A program made the position numbers and the translations under genes. A model generated the notes under the pieces. That model did no database searches and had not been told where the DNA came from. It was given only the letters and a program-made list of their open reading frames with translations. This document shows positions 16,536 through 24,054 of a DNA stretch of 35,588 nt, piece by piece. Numbering within the stretch: position 1 is the stretch's first letter; each line of letters begins with the position of its first letter. The stretch covers positions 1-35,588 of the forward strand of contig MESD01000028.1 in NCBI GenBank assembly GCA_001770815.1. Reading direction: 5' to 3'. This DNA is from Burkholderiales bacterium RIFCSPHIGHO2_12_FULL_69_20. GTDB taxonomy: Bacteria; Pseudomonadota; Gammaproteobacteria; Burkholderiales; Burkholderiaceae_C.

Positions 16536-17168
16536 TCAAGCCTGTCGCGACGGGTGCACCGAGCGCCCGGCCGCATGGTGCATCGGGTCGATCAGTTCAC
16601 CGCGCAGCAGGTACAGCGGCGCGCGGTGGTAGAGCAGGATGTCGTGGAAGGGATCGGTCAGGATCTTGGTGGCCCACACCAGGCCGGTCTGTACGTTGCG
16701 CAGCACAAACAGATGCAGCGTGCGAAACACCAGCCCCGCCACGCCCAGCCACAACCACACCCAGCCCACGTTGCGGGCATAACCCGTGAAGTCGGCGTGC
16801 GCCGTGATCAGCCCCCACAGATCGGGTTGCAGCGCCAGCAGCAGCGGCGCGGCGGCCCACAGCGCCAGCAACACCACTTTGCGCTGCAGGTTGTAGCCCA
16901 CCTTGATGGCCTCCTTGTGCGCGTGGGTGGCCTGGTTGACGTGGTCGTAGCCCTGGGGCTCGAAGAAGAAGTGGCCGCTCTGGCGGCTGGTCATCGACAC
17001 CAGCCAGGCCACCAGCGCCGCGGCCGGCGGATCAACCAGCAGCAGCGCGTAGGCCAGCACGAAGCTGATCGCCGACAGCAGGTGAAGCGACTGGTTGATG
17101 CGGCTGTGGTGGTAGTAGCGGTGGTCGTCCCAGCGCTGCTCGCGCAGGGCATTCACAAATTGGTTCAT
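16536..17168 (-). CDS. Mpo1-like (DUF962-like) integral membrane protein
   Basis: A 210-residue membrane protein with about four hydrophobic helices (SLHLLSAISFVLAYALLLV, AALVAWLVSMTS, VVLLALWAAAPLLLAL, NVGWVWLWLGVAGLVF). Near the N-terminus is YYHHSRINQSLH and later SGHFFFEP. This resembles the YHH-x3-N-x3-H and GH-x-xFE pattern of the Mpo1/YGL010w (DUF962) family. In yeast, Mpo1 is an Fe2+-dependent dioxygenase that shortens 2-hydroxy fatty acids. The later histidines (DHVNQATHAHKEA, HDILLYHRAP) could be extra ligands. The resemblance is by eye and at the level of a few residues, so the enzymatic role is tentative. It lies among lipid genes, divergent from the glycosyltransferase; a weak Pho-box-like site lies about 100 bp upstream. 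Confidence 0.6.
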   Translation of the reverse strand: MNQFVNALREQRWDDHRYYHHSRINQSLHLLSAISFVLAYALLLVDPPAAALVAWLVSMTSRQSGHFFFEPQGYDHVNQATHAHKEAIKVGYNLQRKVVLLALWAAAPLLLALQPDLWGLITAHADFTGYARNVGWVWLWLGVAGLVFRTLHLFVLRNVQTGLVWATKILTDPFHDILLYHRAPLYLLRGELIDPMHHAAGRSVHPSRQA

Positions 17169-17271
17169 GTCGGGGCATCCTCGGTTCGTCGGCTGAAGAA
17201 CCGGCAGCCGATGCAGGGCGTGTGGATGACCTGCCGATGGCCGCCGGGCGTGCGCATCGTGACGCCCGCAC

Positions 17272-17289
17272 GTGAAGCCGCCGTGACGC
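17272..17289 (-). promoter_or_regulatory. Weak candidate Pho box upstream of the Mpo1-like gene
   Basis: Minus strand GCGTCAC-GGCG-GCTTCAC, heptamers 11 bp apart, matching the consensus at 5/7 and 4/7. It lies 104 bp upstream of the ATG at 17168. It is believable mainly because better sites precede other genes of the region. Confidence 0.4.
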
Positions 17290-17327
17290 TTTTGTGGCCG
17301 CAGCGTGGCAGGCGGTGGCAGGGCTTG

Positions 17328-17345
17328 CCGTCATCAAACTGTTGC
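17328..17345 (+). promoter_or_regulatory. Weak candidate Pho box upstream of the glycosyltransferase
   Basis: CCGTCAT-CAAA-CTGTTGC, heptamers 11 bp apart; 6/7 and 4/7 matches to the PhoB unit, with an A-rich spacer as in classical sites. Only 21 bp separate it from the ATG at 17367, so either the transcript is nearly leaderless or translation starts further in. Confidence 0.45.
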
Positions 17346-17366
17346 GCAGCGCTGCCAGCATGGGCC

Positions 17367-18623
17367 ATGGCCGCGACACACCCTGCCGATGCCGCCCACC
17401 TCGATCTGGTGGTCGATGAACTGCCCGCGGCCCGGCGCTCGTTGCGCCTGGCGGTGGTGACCGAGACCTACCCGCCCGAGGTGAACGGCGTGGCCATGAC
17501 CGTGGCCCGGCTGGTGCAGGGGCTGCGTGAGCGTGGCCACGACCTGCAACTGGTGCGGCCACGCCAGCAGGCGGGCGAGCTGGCCGACGCAGGCGCTGGC
17601 CTGCACGAGGTGCTGATGCGCGGCCTGCCGATCCCGCGTTATCCGCAGCTGAAGATGGGCCTGCCGGCCAAGCGCGCGCTGGTCGAGCGCTGGACGCGGC
17701 GCCGGCCCGACCTGGTGCACATCGCCACCGAGGGGCCGCTGGGCTGGTCGGCGCTGCAGGCCGCAGTGCTGTTGAAGCTGCCGGTGACGTCCGACTTTCG
17801 CACCAACTTCCATGCCTACAGCCGGCACTACGGCATCGCCTGGCTGCACAAGCCGATCATGGCCTACCTGCGCAAGTTCCATAACCGCACCGCGTGCACG
17901 ATGGTGCCCACCGCGGCCTTGCAGCGTGAGCTGGTCGGCATGGGCTTCGTCAACGTGGCCGTGGTGGCGCGCGGCGTGGACACCCAGCGCTTTGCCCCCG
18001 ACTGGCGCAGCGCCACCCTGCGCGCCAGCTGGGGCGCCGGGCCCGGCACCTGGGTGGTGGCCTGCGTCGGGCGCCTGGCGCCCGAGAAGAACCTGGGCCT
18101 GCTGATCACCGCCTTCGAGGCCATGCGCCGGGTGCGGCCCGACAGCCTGCTGCTGCTGGTGGGCGATGGCCCGGCGCGCGCCGAGCTGCAGGCGCGCTGC
18201 CCCGAGGCCATGTTTGCCGGCATGCGCACCGGTGACGACCTGGCGGCGCACTACGCCTCGGCTGATGCCTTCGTCTTTCCCAGCGCGACCGAGACCTTCG
18301 GCAACGTCACGCCCGAGGCCATGGCCAGCGGCCTGCCCGTGCTGGCCTACGACTACGCCGCGGCATCGCAACTGATCCAACATGGCAGCAACGGCCTGCT
18401 GGTGCCGCTGGGCGACGAGGCGGCTTTCGTGATCCAGGCCAGCCAACTGGCCAGCGACCCTGCCCAGACTGCCGCCATGGGCCGCCTGGCGCGTTTCACG
18501 GCGTTGTCGCAACAGTGGGCGCAGGTGATCGGCCAGGTCGAACAGCACCTGCTCGAGGCTCAATCGCGCCCGATCGTCGCGGCAGCGCGGCCTTGGTTGC
18601 CGGCGCGGCCCCGGGTGCTCTGA
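17367..18623 (+). CDS. GT4-family glycosyltransferase, probable glycolipid synthase (Agt/SqdX-like)
   Basis: A retaining, nucleotide-sugar-dependent GT-B enzyme of family GT4, 418 residues. The N-terminal acceptor domain starts LRLAVVTETYPPEVNGVAMT and contains TSDFRTNFHAYSRHYG. The donor domain has ACVGRLAPEKNLGLLITAFE, LVGDGPARAEL and the E-x7-E motif ETFGNVTPE (Glu309, Glu317) followed by AMASGLPVLAYDY. This set is shared by SqdX, MgtA-type mannosyltransferases and the Agt enzymes that glycosylate diacylglycerol in phosphorus-limited bacteria. With plcP 1.4 kb downstream supplying diacylglycerol, a role in making phosphorus-free glycolipids is the best reading. The donor sugar cannot be read from sequence. 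The ATG at 17367 has no clear ribosome binding site; a GTG in the first 20 codons is an alternative. It converges on lplT with an 11-bp gap. Confidence 0.85.
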   Translation: MAATHPADAAHLDLVVDELPAARRSLRLAVVTETYPPEVNGVAMTVARLVQGLRERGHDLQLVRPRQQAGELADAGAGLHEVLMRGLPIPRYPQLKMGLPAKRALVERWTRRRPDLVHIATEGPLGWSALQAAVLLKLPVTSDFRTNFHAYSRHYGIAWLHKPIMAYLRKFHNRTACTMVPTAALQRELVGMGFVNVAVVARGVDTQRFAPDWRSATLRASWGAGPGTWVVACVGRLAPEKNLGLLITAFEAMRRVRPDSLLLLVGDGPARAELQARCPEAMFAGMRTGDDLAAHYASADAFVFPSATETFGNVTPEAMASGLPVLAYDYAAASQLIQHGSNGLLVPLGDEAAFVIQASQLASDPAQTAAMGRLARFTALSQQWAQVIGQVEQHLLEAQSRPIVAAARPWLPARPRVL

Positions 18624-18633
18624 TGCAGCCGGC

Positions 18634-19926
18634 TCAGGCCATGCCTTCCAGCGCCCTCTGGCTGCGCCGGTAGCGCCACGCCAGCAGGCTCATCGCCAAG
18701 ACCACCGTCGTGCCCAGCGCGGCCATCAGCGCCGTGATCGGCAGCTCCAGCGCCAGCAGGCCGGCGTAGGCGGCCAGCATCACCAGGATGCTGAGGTTCT
18801 CGTTGAAGTTCTGCACGGCGATCGACTGGCCGGCGCTCAGCAGGGTGTGGCCGCGGTGCTGCAGCAGGGCGTTCATCGGCACCACCAGCAGGCCGCCCAC
18901 GGCGCCGATCGCCGCCAGCAGCGGCACAGCGGTGGCGACCGTGCCAGCCTGGCTCGCCACGGCCACCAGCGCCCCGAGCACGATGCCCAGGGGCAGGGCG
19001 TCGTGGGCACGCGCCAGGCTGAAGAGGCGGCCCGCCAGCCCCGCGCCGGCCACCACACCCACCGCCACGGCGGCCTGCATCACCGCGGCCTGCGACAGGG
19101 GCAGCCCCAGCACGTCGACCGCCCAGCGCAGCACCGCGAACTGCAGCGTGGCCCCCACACCCCAGAACAGCGTGGTGACCGACAGCGACAGGCCGCCCAG
19201 CGCATCGCGCCACAGCTGGCGGTTGGCCTGCATGAACTGCCGCACCTGTTGGCGCGGCGAGCCCCTGCGCTGCGGGTAGCGTGCGCCACTGTCGGGCAGG
19301 CCGCTGGTGAGCAGGCCCGAGGCGGCGTACAGCGCCAGCACCGCCGCCAGCGCCAGGGTCTCCACGGCCAGCGGGGTGCTGCCCGGCAGGCCGGCCAGCG
19401 GCATCAGGGCGGATGCCAGCCGGGGCAGCCAGGCATCGCTGACCAGCAGTCCGCCCAGCACCGTGCCCAGCAGCACCGCGCAGACCACGCTGACCTCGAT
19501 CCAGCTGTTGGCCCGCACCAGCCGCTGCGGGCCGACCAGCTCGGTCACCAGCCCGTACTTGGCCGGCACGTAGGCCGCCGCGCCGATGCCCAGCACCACG
19601 AAGCACAGCAGCGGGTTCAGGCCGACCAGCAGGCCCGTCACCGCCAGCGCCTTCAGGGCATTGGTCCAGGCCATCAGCCGCGCCTCGGGCACGGCATCGG
19701 CCAGCAGGCCGACCCAGGGTGCCAGCAGCACATACGACAGCGTGGACGAGAGCTTGAGCAGCGGCGCCCACCAGCCCGGCAGGCCCTGGCGCTGCAGCAA
19801 GCCGATGGCGACGATCAGCAGCGCGTTGTCGGCCAATGCGGCGACGAACTGCGCGCCGATCAGGCGATGGAAGCCGCGCGGCAGATCATCGGACGCGGCC
19901 TTGGCCGGGTGAGGCTGCTGTTGCAT
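18634..19926 (-). CDS. lplT: LplT-like lysophospholipid transporter (MFS)
   Basis: LplT flips lysophospholipids across the inner membrane so that they can be re-acylated. The 430-residue product has about twelve membrane helices. The N-terminal LIGAQFVAALADNALLIVAI and the following LKLSSTLSYVLLAPWVGLLADAVPEARLM resemble the opening of LplT proteins; other typical stretches are AAAYVPAKYGLVTELVGP, LVRANSWIEVSVVCAVLLG and VVPMNALLQHRGHTLLSAGQSIAVQNFNEN. E. coli lplT is linked with the acyltransferase gene aas; no aas lies here, and the neighbours are a glycolipid synthase and plcP. The ATG at 19926 was chosen over an upstream in-frame start because the family begins close to here. It diverges from plcP across 121 bp. 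Confidence 0.88.
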   Translation of the reverse strand: MQQQPHPAKAASDDLPRGFHRLIGAQFVAALADNALLIVAIGLLQRQGLPGWWAPLLKLSSTLSYVLLAPWVGLLADAVPEARLMAWTNALKALAVTGLLVGLNPLLCFVVLGIGAAAYVPAKYGLVTELVGPQRLVRANSWIEVSVVCAVLLGTVLGGLLVSDAWLPRLASALMPLAGLPGSTPLAVETLALAAVLALYAASGLLTSGLPDSGARYPQRRGSPRQQVRQFMQANRQLWRDALGGLSLSVTTLFWGVGATLQFAVLRWAVDVLGLPLSQAAVMQAAVAVGVVAGAGLAGRLFSLARAHDALPLGIVLGALVAVASQAGTVATAVPLLAAIGAVGGLLVVPMNALLQHRGHTLLSAGQSIAVQNFNENLSILVMLAAYAGLLALELPITALMAALGTTVVLAMSLLAWRYRRSQRALEGMA

Positions 19927-19983
19927 GGGCCCATCATCGGCAGCGCATGCGACCACGGCATGACGCGCCCGCCGGTGTTGTCG

Positions 19984-20001
19984 TGGTCACGCCGCTGTCA
20001 C
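19984..20001 (+). promoter_or_regulatory. Candidate Pho box upstream of plcP
   Basis: TGGTCAC-GCCG-CTGTCAC, heptamers 11 bp apart; the second unit is a perfect match to CTGTCA(T/C), the first 5/7. It lies 46 bp before the plcP ATG in the region shared with divergent lplT. Confidence 0.68.
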
Positions 20002-20047
20002 CGCCGCGCCGTGGCCATGTCATGCGGCGTCGTCAGCATGAGGGTCC

Positions 20048-20935
20048 ATGCACAGCGACGATCCATCTGCCGCCACGCCTGAAACCGAGTCGGGGTCGCC
20101 GCTGCGCTACCGCACGGTGTGGATCTCCGACCTGCACCTGGGCACACCGGGTTGCCAGGCGGTGGCGCTGCTGGATTTTCTCAAGCGGGTGGAGTGCGAC
20201 ACGCTGTACCTGGTGGGCGACATCATCGATGGCTGGCAATTGCGCCGCAGCTGGTACTGGCCGCAATCACACAACGACGTGGTGCAGAAGATCCTGCGCA
20301 AGGCCCGCAAGGGCACACGGGTGGTGTTCGTGCCCGGCAACCACGACGAGTTTGCGCGGCGCTACGTGGAGCACAACTTCGGCGGTGTCGACGTGCTGAG
20401 CGAGGCGGTGCATGTGACGGCCGATGGCCGCAAGCTGTGGATCACCCACGGCGACCTGTTCGACGGCGTGATCCAGTGCGCCAAGTGGCTGGCCTACGTG
20501 GGTGACTGGGCCTACGAGTTCACGCTGCGGCTGAACAGCCAGTTCAATCGGCTGCGCGCGCGCTTGGGGCTGCCGTACTGGAGCCTGTCCAAGTACCTCA
20601 AGCTCAAGGTCAAGCGCGCGGTCAGCTACGTCAGCGACTTCGAGCTGGCCGTGGCGCGCGAGGCGCGCAAGCGGGGCCTGGATGGCGTGGTGTGCGGCCA
20701 CATCCACCATGCCGAGATCCGCGAGATCGACGGCGTGCTGTATTGCAACGATGGTGACTGGGTGGAAAGCCTCACCGCGCTGGTCGAGCATGCCGATGGC
20801 CGGCTGGAGATCGCCGACTGGTCGGCGTGCCGCGCCACCGTGCCCAGCGTGGTGGCACCCCGTGCGCGTGCCGATGGCGAAGGCCTGACCGCACCCGAGC
20901 GGCCACGCGCCAACCCGGTCATTGCGCGGGGCTGA
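20048..20935 (+). CDS. plcP: PlcP-type metallophosphoesterase (phospholipase C), lipid remodelling
   Basis: Calcineurin-like phosphoesterase of the PlcP/LpxH-like group, 295 residues. In Sinorhizobium and marine heterotrophs, PlcP releases diacylglycerol and phospho-headgroups from phospholipids during phosphorus starvation. The metal site is complete: DLHLG (Asp28, His30), GDIIDG (Asp58), GNHDE (Asn98, His99), WITHGD and GHIHHAE. The region between the last two motifs (LAYVGDWAYEFTLRLNSQFN, then YWSLSKYLKLKVKRAVSYVS) is the helical insert typical of this group, which is often annotated as UDP-2,3-diacylglucosamine hydrolase. The companion glycosyltransferase gene and an upstream Pho box favour PlcP over LpxH. 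Its 3' end overlaps the convergent pyruvate-kinase-like gene by 17 bp. Confidence 0.88.
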   Translation: MHSDDPSAATPETESGSPLRYRTVWISDLHLGTPGCQAVALLDFLKRVECDTLYLVGDIIDGWQLRRSWYWPQSHNDVVQKILRKARKGTRVVFVPGNHDEFARRYVEHNFGGVDVLSEAVHVTADGRKLWITHGDLFDGVIQCAKWLAYVGDWAYEFTLRLNSQFNRLRARLGLPYWSLSKYLKLKVKRAVSYVSDFELAVAREARKRGLDGVVCGHIHHAEIREIDGVLYCNDGDWVESLTALVEHADGRLEIADWSACRATVPSVVAPRARADGEGLTAPERPRANPVIARG

Positions 20936-22871
20936 GCGCCTCGCTGTCCGGCGCTGCGGCGCGATGATGGCGGCGGGCCGGGATGGGGGCGGCAGGTTCG
21001 GCGCCCAGGTCCCATGACTTCAGCGCGCGCAGCAGCGGCCGCTTCTTGGCCTGGTGCGCCTGCATGCGTTGCAGGATGTTGTTGAGGGTGCGCATCGCGT
21101 CCAGGATGTGCGGGCCCTTGTTGAGCATCACGCATTCGGCGCGGCCACCCATGGCCGCGTCGGTGATCTCGGCACGCGAGGGCAGGCCGGTCTTGGCCAG
21201 CGTCTCCAGCACCTGGGTGGCCCAGACCACCGGCATGTGCGCGGCCTCGCAGGCCCACAGGATCTCTTCCTGCACCTCGGCCATGCGCTCGTAGCCGCAT
21301 TCCACCGCCAGATCACCGCGCGCGATCATCACGCCCGCCACCGGGCCGGCCATCGCAGCCAACAGCATCTCGGGCAGGTGCTCGAAGCCACGCCGGGTCT
21401 CGATCTTCAGCACCAGCCCGAGATGGGCGGCACCCAGGTCGACCAGGCGCTGGCGCAGGGCCTGCACGTCGGTGCCCGCCTGCGCGAACGACATGCCCAC
21501 GATGTCGGCATGGTGCGCCACCACCTCGAGGTCGTCGAGGTCCCTGGCGGTCAGCGCCGGCAAGGCCAGCCGGGTGTCCGGAAAATTGATGCCCTTGTCG
21601 GCCGCCAGGTGCTCGCCGCCATCGCGTGCATCGGTGATTTCGATGTCCACCCGCGCGGCGCTGGCGCGCTGCACCACACCTCCGATGCGCCCGTCGTCGA
21701 ACCAGATGCGCTCGCCCTTGCGCACATGCGCCAGCGCCTGCGGCAGGGTGCAGGCGATGGTGGCCGGCTGCGCGCGCCGGCCCTTGGCGGCGGGCAAGGC
21801 GTTGTGGCCCAGGCCGTGCGACACCAGGCGCAGGCGGTCGCCGCGTTGCAGCTGCAGTTCGTCCGTGGTCGAGGGCAGGTCACTGAGTGGCGTGCCCGCG
21901 TCGTCCTGGTCGTGGCGGTGCAGGTGCAGCACGGTGTCGGCGGTCAGGTAGGCGGTGCGATCGCACTCGACCAGCACGCCGGCGTCCTGGCGGTCGATCA
22001 CCTTGAGCCGGCGTTTGGCCGCGCGCGCATCGATCAGGTCGATGCGGTCGCCCACCCCCAGCGTCTGCAGCCAGCGGGCATCGACGCCCAGGCACACGCC
22101 GGCGCCAGCGATGGATGCCGATGAACCCGCCGCACGCAGGCCCAGGCAGACCGGCATCGTCACCCGGCCCAGCGCATCACGCTTGGGCTTGAACTTGATC
22201 ACCGCCGGCGCGCTGTGCAGCGGGCCGGTGCGCAGCTTGGGGCCGGCCAGGTCCATCAGCACCTGTACCGGTCGCCCTGCATGGACGGCGGCGCGGCGCA
22301 CGTTGTCGGCCATGGCCACCCAGTCGTCGGCGCCGTCGTGGGCGCAGTTGATGCGCGCGATGTCCATGCCGGTGTCGACGAGGCTGGCGACCAAGCCCTC
22401 GTCGGTGGCCGCCGCGCTGGGCAGGGTGACCATGATGCGCACGCCGCGCTGGGCCGGCGGCGGGCCGAACAGCGCGTCGGCATTGCGCGCCAGCAGCGCC
22501 GGGCCGCGGTGGAAGCCGGTGGGTTCGTCGGGCGACAGGGCCGTCCAGCGTTGCCCGGCGATGCGGTGCAGCACCCCCAGCACCTTGTCGACGTTGGCCA
22601 GCACGTGGGTCTCGGCCCGGCCCAGCGACGACACGCCCATGCGGGCCAGCCCGTCCTGCAACTGGCGCAGGTCGATGCGGCGCAATGCCAGGTAGTGCAC
22701 CAGATTGATCGCGCTGGCCTGGTGCGCCGGATCAACTGCCCGCAGGCGCGGCGCCAAGCGGGCCTGCTGGTCGAGCAGGGACTGGCGCAGGGCCCAGAGC
22801 GTGTCGATCAGCGCCAGGCAGGCAGCATCGTCCCAGGCGCCCGCCCGGCTGACGTTTGCATGACGCGTCAT
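20919..22871 (-). CDS. Pyruvate-kinase-like protein with N-terminal extension, no C-terminal regulatory domain
   Basis: A 650-residue protein whose second part is homologous to pyruvate kinase (phosphoenolpyruvate + ADP to pyruvate + ATP). Residues 1-140 form an extra helical domain (CLALIDTLWALRQSLLDQQA and LVHYLALRRIDLRQLQDGLA) absent from ordinary enzymes. The barrel then starts IMVTLPSAAATDEGL and keeps ARINCAHD, MDLAGPKLRTG, KIETRRGFEHLPE, MIARGDLAVECGYERM and WATQVLETL with SRAEITD. The B-domain region is enlarged. The usual GADCIMLSGETAxG is replaced by ECVMLNKGPHI, and the protein ends soon after, so the allosteric C-terminal domain is missing. GAGGAG precedes the ATG at 22871 by about 7 bases. 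Catalysis is likely but not certain. Its place beside plcP suggests a role linked to phosphorus limitation (inference). Confidence 0.85.
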   Translation of the reverse strand: MTRHANVSRAGAWDDAACLALIDTLWALRQSLLDQQARLAPRLRAVDPAHQASAINLVHYLALRRIDLRQLQDGLARMGVSSLGRAETHVLANVDKVLGVLHRIAGQRWTALSPDEPTGFHRGPALLARNADALFGPPPAQRGVRIMVTLPSAAATDEGLVASLVDTGMDIARINCAHDGADDWVAMADNVRRAAVHAGRPVQVLMDLAGPKLRTGPLHSAPAVIKFKPKRDALGRVTMPVCLGLRAAGSSASIAGAGVCLGVDARWLQTLGVGDRIDLIDARAAKRRLKVIDRQDAGVLVECDRTAYLTADTVLHLHRHDQDDAGTPLSDLPSTTDELQLQRGDRLRLVSHGLGHNALPAAKGRRAQPATIACTLPQALAHVRKGERIWFDDGRIGGVVQRASAARVDIEITDARDGGEHLAADKGINFPDTRLALPALTARDLDDLEVVAHHADIVGMSFAQAGTDVQALRQRLVDLGAAHLGLVLKIETRRGFEHLPEMLLAAMAGPVAGVMIARGDLAVECGYERMAEVQEEILWACEAAHMPVVWATQVLETLAKTGLPSRAEITDAAMGGRAECVMLNKGPHILDAMRTLNNILQRMQAHQAKKRPLLRALKSWDLGAEPAAPIPARRHHRAAAPDSEALSPAQ

Positions 22872-22934
22872 CGCCCGCTCCTCAAAGCCGCCCAGTCTGA
22901 GCGTGAGATGTTGCAGGCCGATGACGGCCGGACC

Positions 22935-22956
22935 CGCCCGGCGCCATGGCCGGGCG
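22935..22956. terminator. Hairpin downstream of the secreted metallophosphatase
   Basis: 8-bp stem CGCCCGGC/GCCGGGCG with loop GCCATG, immediately after the minus-strand metallophosphatase stop (22963) and before the pyruvate-kinase-like gene. No T-run. It probably closes the five-gene minus-strand block 22963-29125. Confidence 0.5.
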
Positions 22957-22962
22957 TCGGGG

Positions 22963-24009
22963 TCAGCGCGGGTAGACGTTGCCCGGCACGGTGTGCGGCA
23001 CCACGCTGAACACGTTGGGGTCGCGCGCATCGACGAACACCTCCACCCAATGCACGCTGGGCGAGCCGAAGTTCTCCAGCCGGGTGAAGTTCTCCAGCGC
23101 CGCCGAGCCCGACGGCAGCTTGGGCAGCACCATCGGCTTGTCCATGCGGAAGTAGTGCGAGTCGCCATGCGTCAGCAGCACCGGCTTGCCGAAGGCCTTG
23201 CTGCGATCGGCCAGCTTGCCGAGGAAGGCGTTGAAGCCCTGGCGCTCGACGTGGCTGCTGGCCAGCTCGAAGTTGGGATTGGCCTGGATCGACACCACCA
23301 CGCCGGCGCTGTTGCGGGCGATGGCCTGGTCGAAGGTGGCGTCCACCCAGGCCAGGGCAGCGGCCTCGCGCGCCTGGGCTTCGGCGATGCGGTCGGCGCG
23401 CGGCGTGGCATAGCTGTCGGTGGCGTCGATGCCGCTCCAGGGCGCCAGGTTGTTGTTGCTGCCCACCACGTGCACGGTGGCCATGGTGACACCGGCGAAC
23501 GACCACATGGTGTTCTCCACGAAGGTCTGGTGGCCTGCCATCGTGGCCTGGCTGCGCAGCGCGGCCGGACGCTTGCCACCGCTGACCCCGGGCACCGGGT
23601 AGAAGATCTCGCGAAAGCGCGCCAGCCGCTCGGTGGGCAGGTAGGCGCCGTTGTTGGCGCGGTGGCAATCGGTCCAGTCGTTGTCGCCGGGCGTCAGGAT
23701 GAACGCATCGGCCAGCTTCTGGTACTGGTTGAAGCGCTTGATGAACAGCGCGTCGTCGCAGCGCTCGCTGCCGGCCTTGACGTCGCCCGAGTGCACCACC
23801 AGGCGCACGTTGCGCGAGGCGTTGATGTCGTCGATGACGCGGTCGAACAGCACTTCTTCGGTGCTGCCGTAGGGCGTGTCGCCGAGCAGGGCGAACGACA
23901 CGCCCGGTCGCAGGTAGGGGCCGGCGGCCAGCGCGGCGGTGGAGGCGGCCAGCAGGCCGGCGGTCAGCGCGCCCAGAAGCGCGCGACGAAGGATCGAGGG
24001 GGTGGTCAT
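22963..24009 (-). CDS. Secreted calcineurin-like metallophosphatase
   Basis: A 348-residue exported protein with a signal peptide (about residues 1-29, ending AALAAG). The metallophosphoesterase site is present in variant form: GDTPYG (Asp44; Pro-Tyr where the usual motif has His), HSGDVKAG (Asp76), PGDNDWTDC (109-111; GDND where most members have GNHE), SIQANPNFE and LTHGDSHYFR. The GDTPY/GDND combination recurs in a subgroup of bacterial secreted phosphoesterases whose substrates are not established to my knowledge. No PEP-CTERM tail is seen; the protein ends VPHTVPGNVYPR. It is last of a minus-strand series containing a 5'-nucleotidase and a nuclease, which points to phosphate scavenging. 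GGAG stands 8 bases before the ATG. Confidence 0.85.
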   Translation of the reverse strand: MTTPSILRRALLGALTAGLLAASTAALAAGPYLRPGVSFALLGDTPYGSTEEVLFDRVIDDINASRNVRLVVHSGDVKAGSERCDDALFIKRFNQYQKLADAFILTPGDNDWTDCHRANNGAYLPTERLARFREIFYPVPGVSGGKRPAALRSQATMAGHQTFVENTMWSFAGVTMATVHVVGSNNNLAPWSGIDATDSYATPRADRIAEAQAREAAALAWVDATFDQAIARNSAGVVVSIQANPNFELASSHVERQGFNAFLGKLADRSKAFGKPVLLTHGDSHYFRMDKPMVLPKLPSGSAALENFTRLENFGSPSVHWVEVFVDARDPNVFSVVPHTVPGNVYPR

Positions 24010-24054
24010 GGAACGGGCTCCAAGGGGGGGCGTGGGGGTGGGCGTTTGCAAGCG

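Noticed and set aside
14979..17366. Upstream extension of the glycosyltransferase frame, giving a 1214-codon ORF
   Set aside because: It overlaps the aminotransferase in another frame and the membrane protein antisense, and has no homology-like sequence. Real GT4 sequence begins about 17367.
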